A stretch of 6,882 nucleotides of DNA, taken from an uncultured Granulosicoccaceae bacterium. GTDB lineage: Bacteria > Pseudomonadota > Gammaproteobacteria > CALCKW01. The translations under genes and the position numbers were made by a program. Positions 6,579 through 6,882 of the stretch are shown here, piece after piece. The DNA is taken from the NCBI GenBank assembly GCA_937941555.1, contig CALDHJ010000285.1, positions 1-6,882 of the forward strand, in the 5' to 3' direction. The notes below the pieces were generated by a model. It was not told where the DNA came from. It saw only the letters and a list, made by a program, of their open reading frames with translations, and did no database searches. Every line of letters starts with the position of its first letter. The first letter of the stretch is position 1.

Positions 6579-6882
6579 TCAGAGCTTGCCTTCGTCCTCA
6601 AAGACTTCGGTCCAGTCTTCGATCAACTTGTCCAGCGCTTCCTTGGCGGTGCCCTGGTCGGCCACCACGTAGTCGTGGACACGCTTCTGCATGGCAAGCA
6701 GCAGCTCCGCGTACACCGGCTCCTGCCAGAAATCCTTGACCGCACCCATGGCCTCGAGGAAATCGCCGGCAAAAGGCGCGCTGTCGGGGAATCCCGGATC
6801 GTTGAGCACCGAGTTGTGCGCCGAGTAGCCACCGAGCTCCCACCACTTCGCTTGTACGTCGGGGTTGGCAAACCACTTGATG
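6579..6882 (-). CDS. Extracellular solute-binding protein, family 1 type (C-terminal 100 residues; 5' end outside window)
   Basis: Periplasmic receptor of the importer; only the C-terminal quarter or so is present, the remainder lying past the right edge. The visible part begins IKWFANPDVQAKWWELGGYSAH, which matches the late segment of family 1 binding proteins, where a helix ends in a Gly-Tyr/Phe hinge turn (GGYSAHNSVL). It continues with the helical segment GAVKDFWQEPVYAELLLAMQ and ends with the usual C-terminal helix (AKEALDKLIEDWTEVFEDEGKL, acidic end). Binding proteins of this family are usually about 400-580 residues. The signal peptide and most ligand-contacting residues are outside the window, so the ligand cannot be judged. 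Position as the first gene before two permeases is the normal CUT1 order. Confidence 0.9.
   Translation of the reverse strand, partial: IKWFANPDVQAKWWELGGYSAHNSVLNDPGFPDSAPFAGDFLEAMGAVKDFWQEPVYAELLLAMQKRVHDYVVADQGTAKEALDKLIEDWTEVFEDEGKL

Overview
The window is one strand-uniform stretch of an operon on the minus strand, read from right to left. It is a carbohydrate/polyol-type ABC uptake system (CUT1 class) joined to a dihydroxyacetone-kinase-family enzyme and a LacI-family regulator. The DNA looks roughly 60% G+C by eye. Gene style (GTG starts, 4-nt ATGA overlaps, two separate CUT1 ATPases, a single-chain DhaK-DhaL kinase, LacI regulator) suggests a proteobacterium, most likely alphaproteobacterial (rhizobial or Rhodobacter-like) or a marine gammaproteobacterium. 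The sequence alone does not decide this.

Layout in transcription order: (1) the C-terminal 100 residues of a family 1 extracellular solute-binding protein, cut by the right edge (6882-6579); (2) a 115-136 nt gap (the length depends on the permease start) with three inverted repeats and no gene; (3) a MalF-type permease (6442-5498); (4) a MalG-type permease (5501-4563); (5) a 62-residue protein with two membrane segments (4566-4378); (6) a first UgpC/MalK-type ATPase (4374-3277); (7) a second, different UgpC/MalK-type ATPase (3284-2280); (8) a 540-residue DhaK-DhaL kinase (2269-647); (9) the N-terminal 212 residues of a LacI-family repressor, cut by the left edge (638-1).

From the first permease onward every junction is a short overlap or a gap of 10 nt or less, so these genes are almost surely one transcript with coupled translation. 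No convincing promoter or terminator is visible; the main promoter should lie upstream of the binding protein, beyond the right edge. The hairpins after the binding-protein gene are placed where many binding-protein-dependent transporters have mRNA structures that let the binding protein be made in excess.

Functional picture (inference): the binding protein captures a small sugar, polyol or ketose in the periplasm, the two permeases and the two ATPases bring it in, and the kinase phosphorylates a short ketose (dihydroxyacetone, or a relative such as erythrulose). The LacI protein probably senses the substrate or an intermediate. No dehydrogenase or isomerase lies in the window, so either the imported compound is already the kinase substrate or the missing step is encoded outside. 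The least explained parts are the small membrane protein, the hairpin cluster and the substrate.
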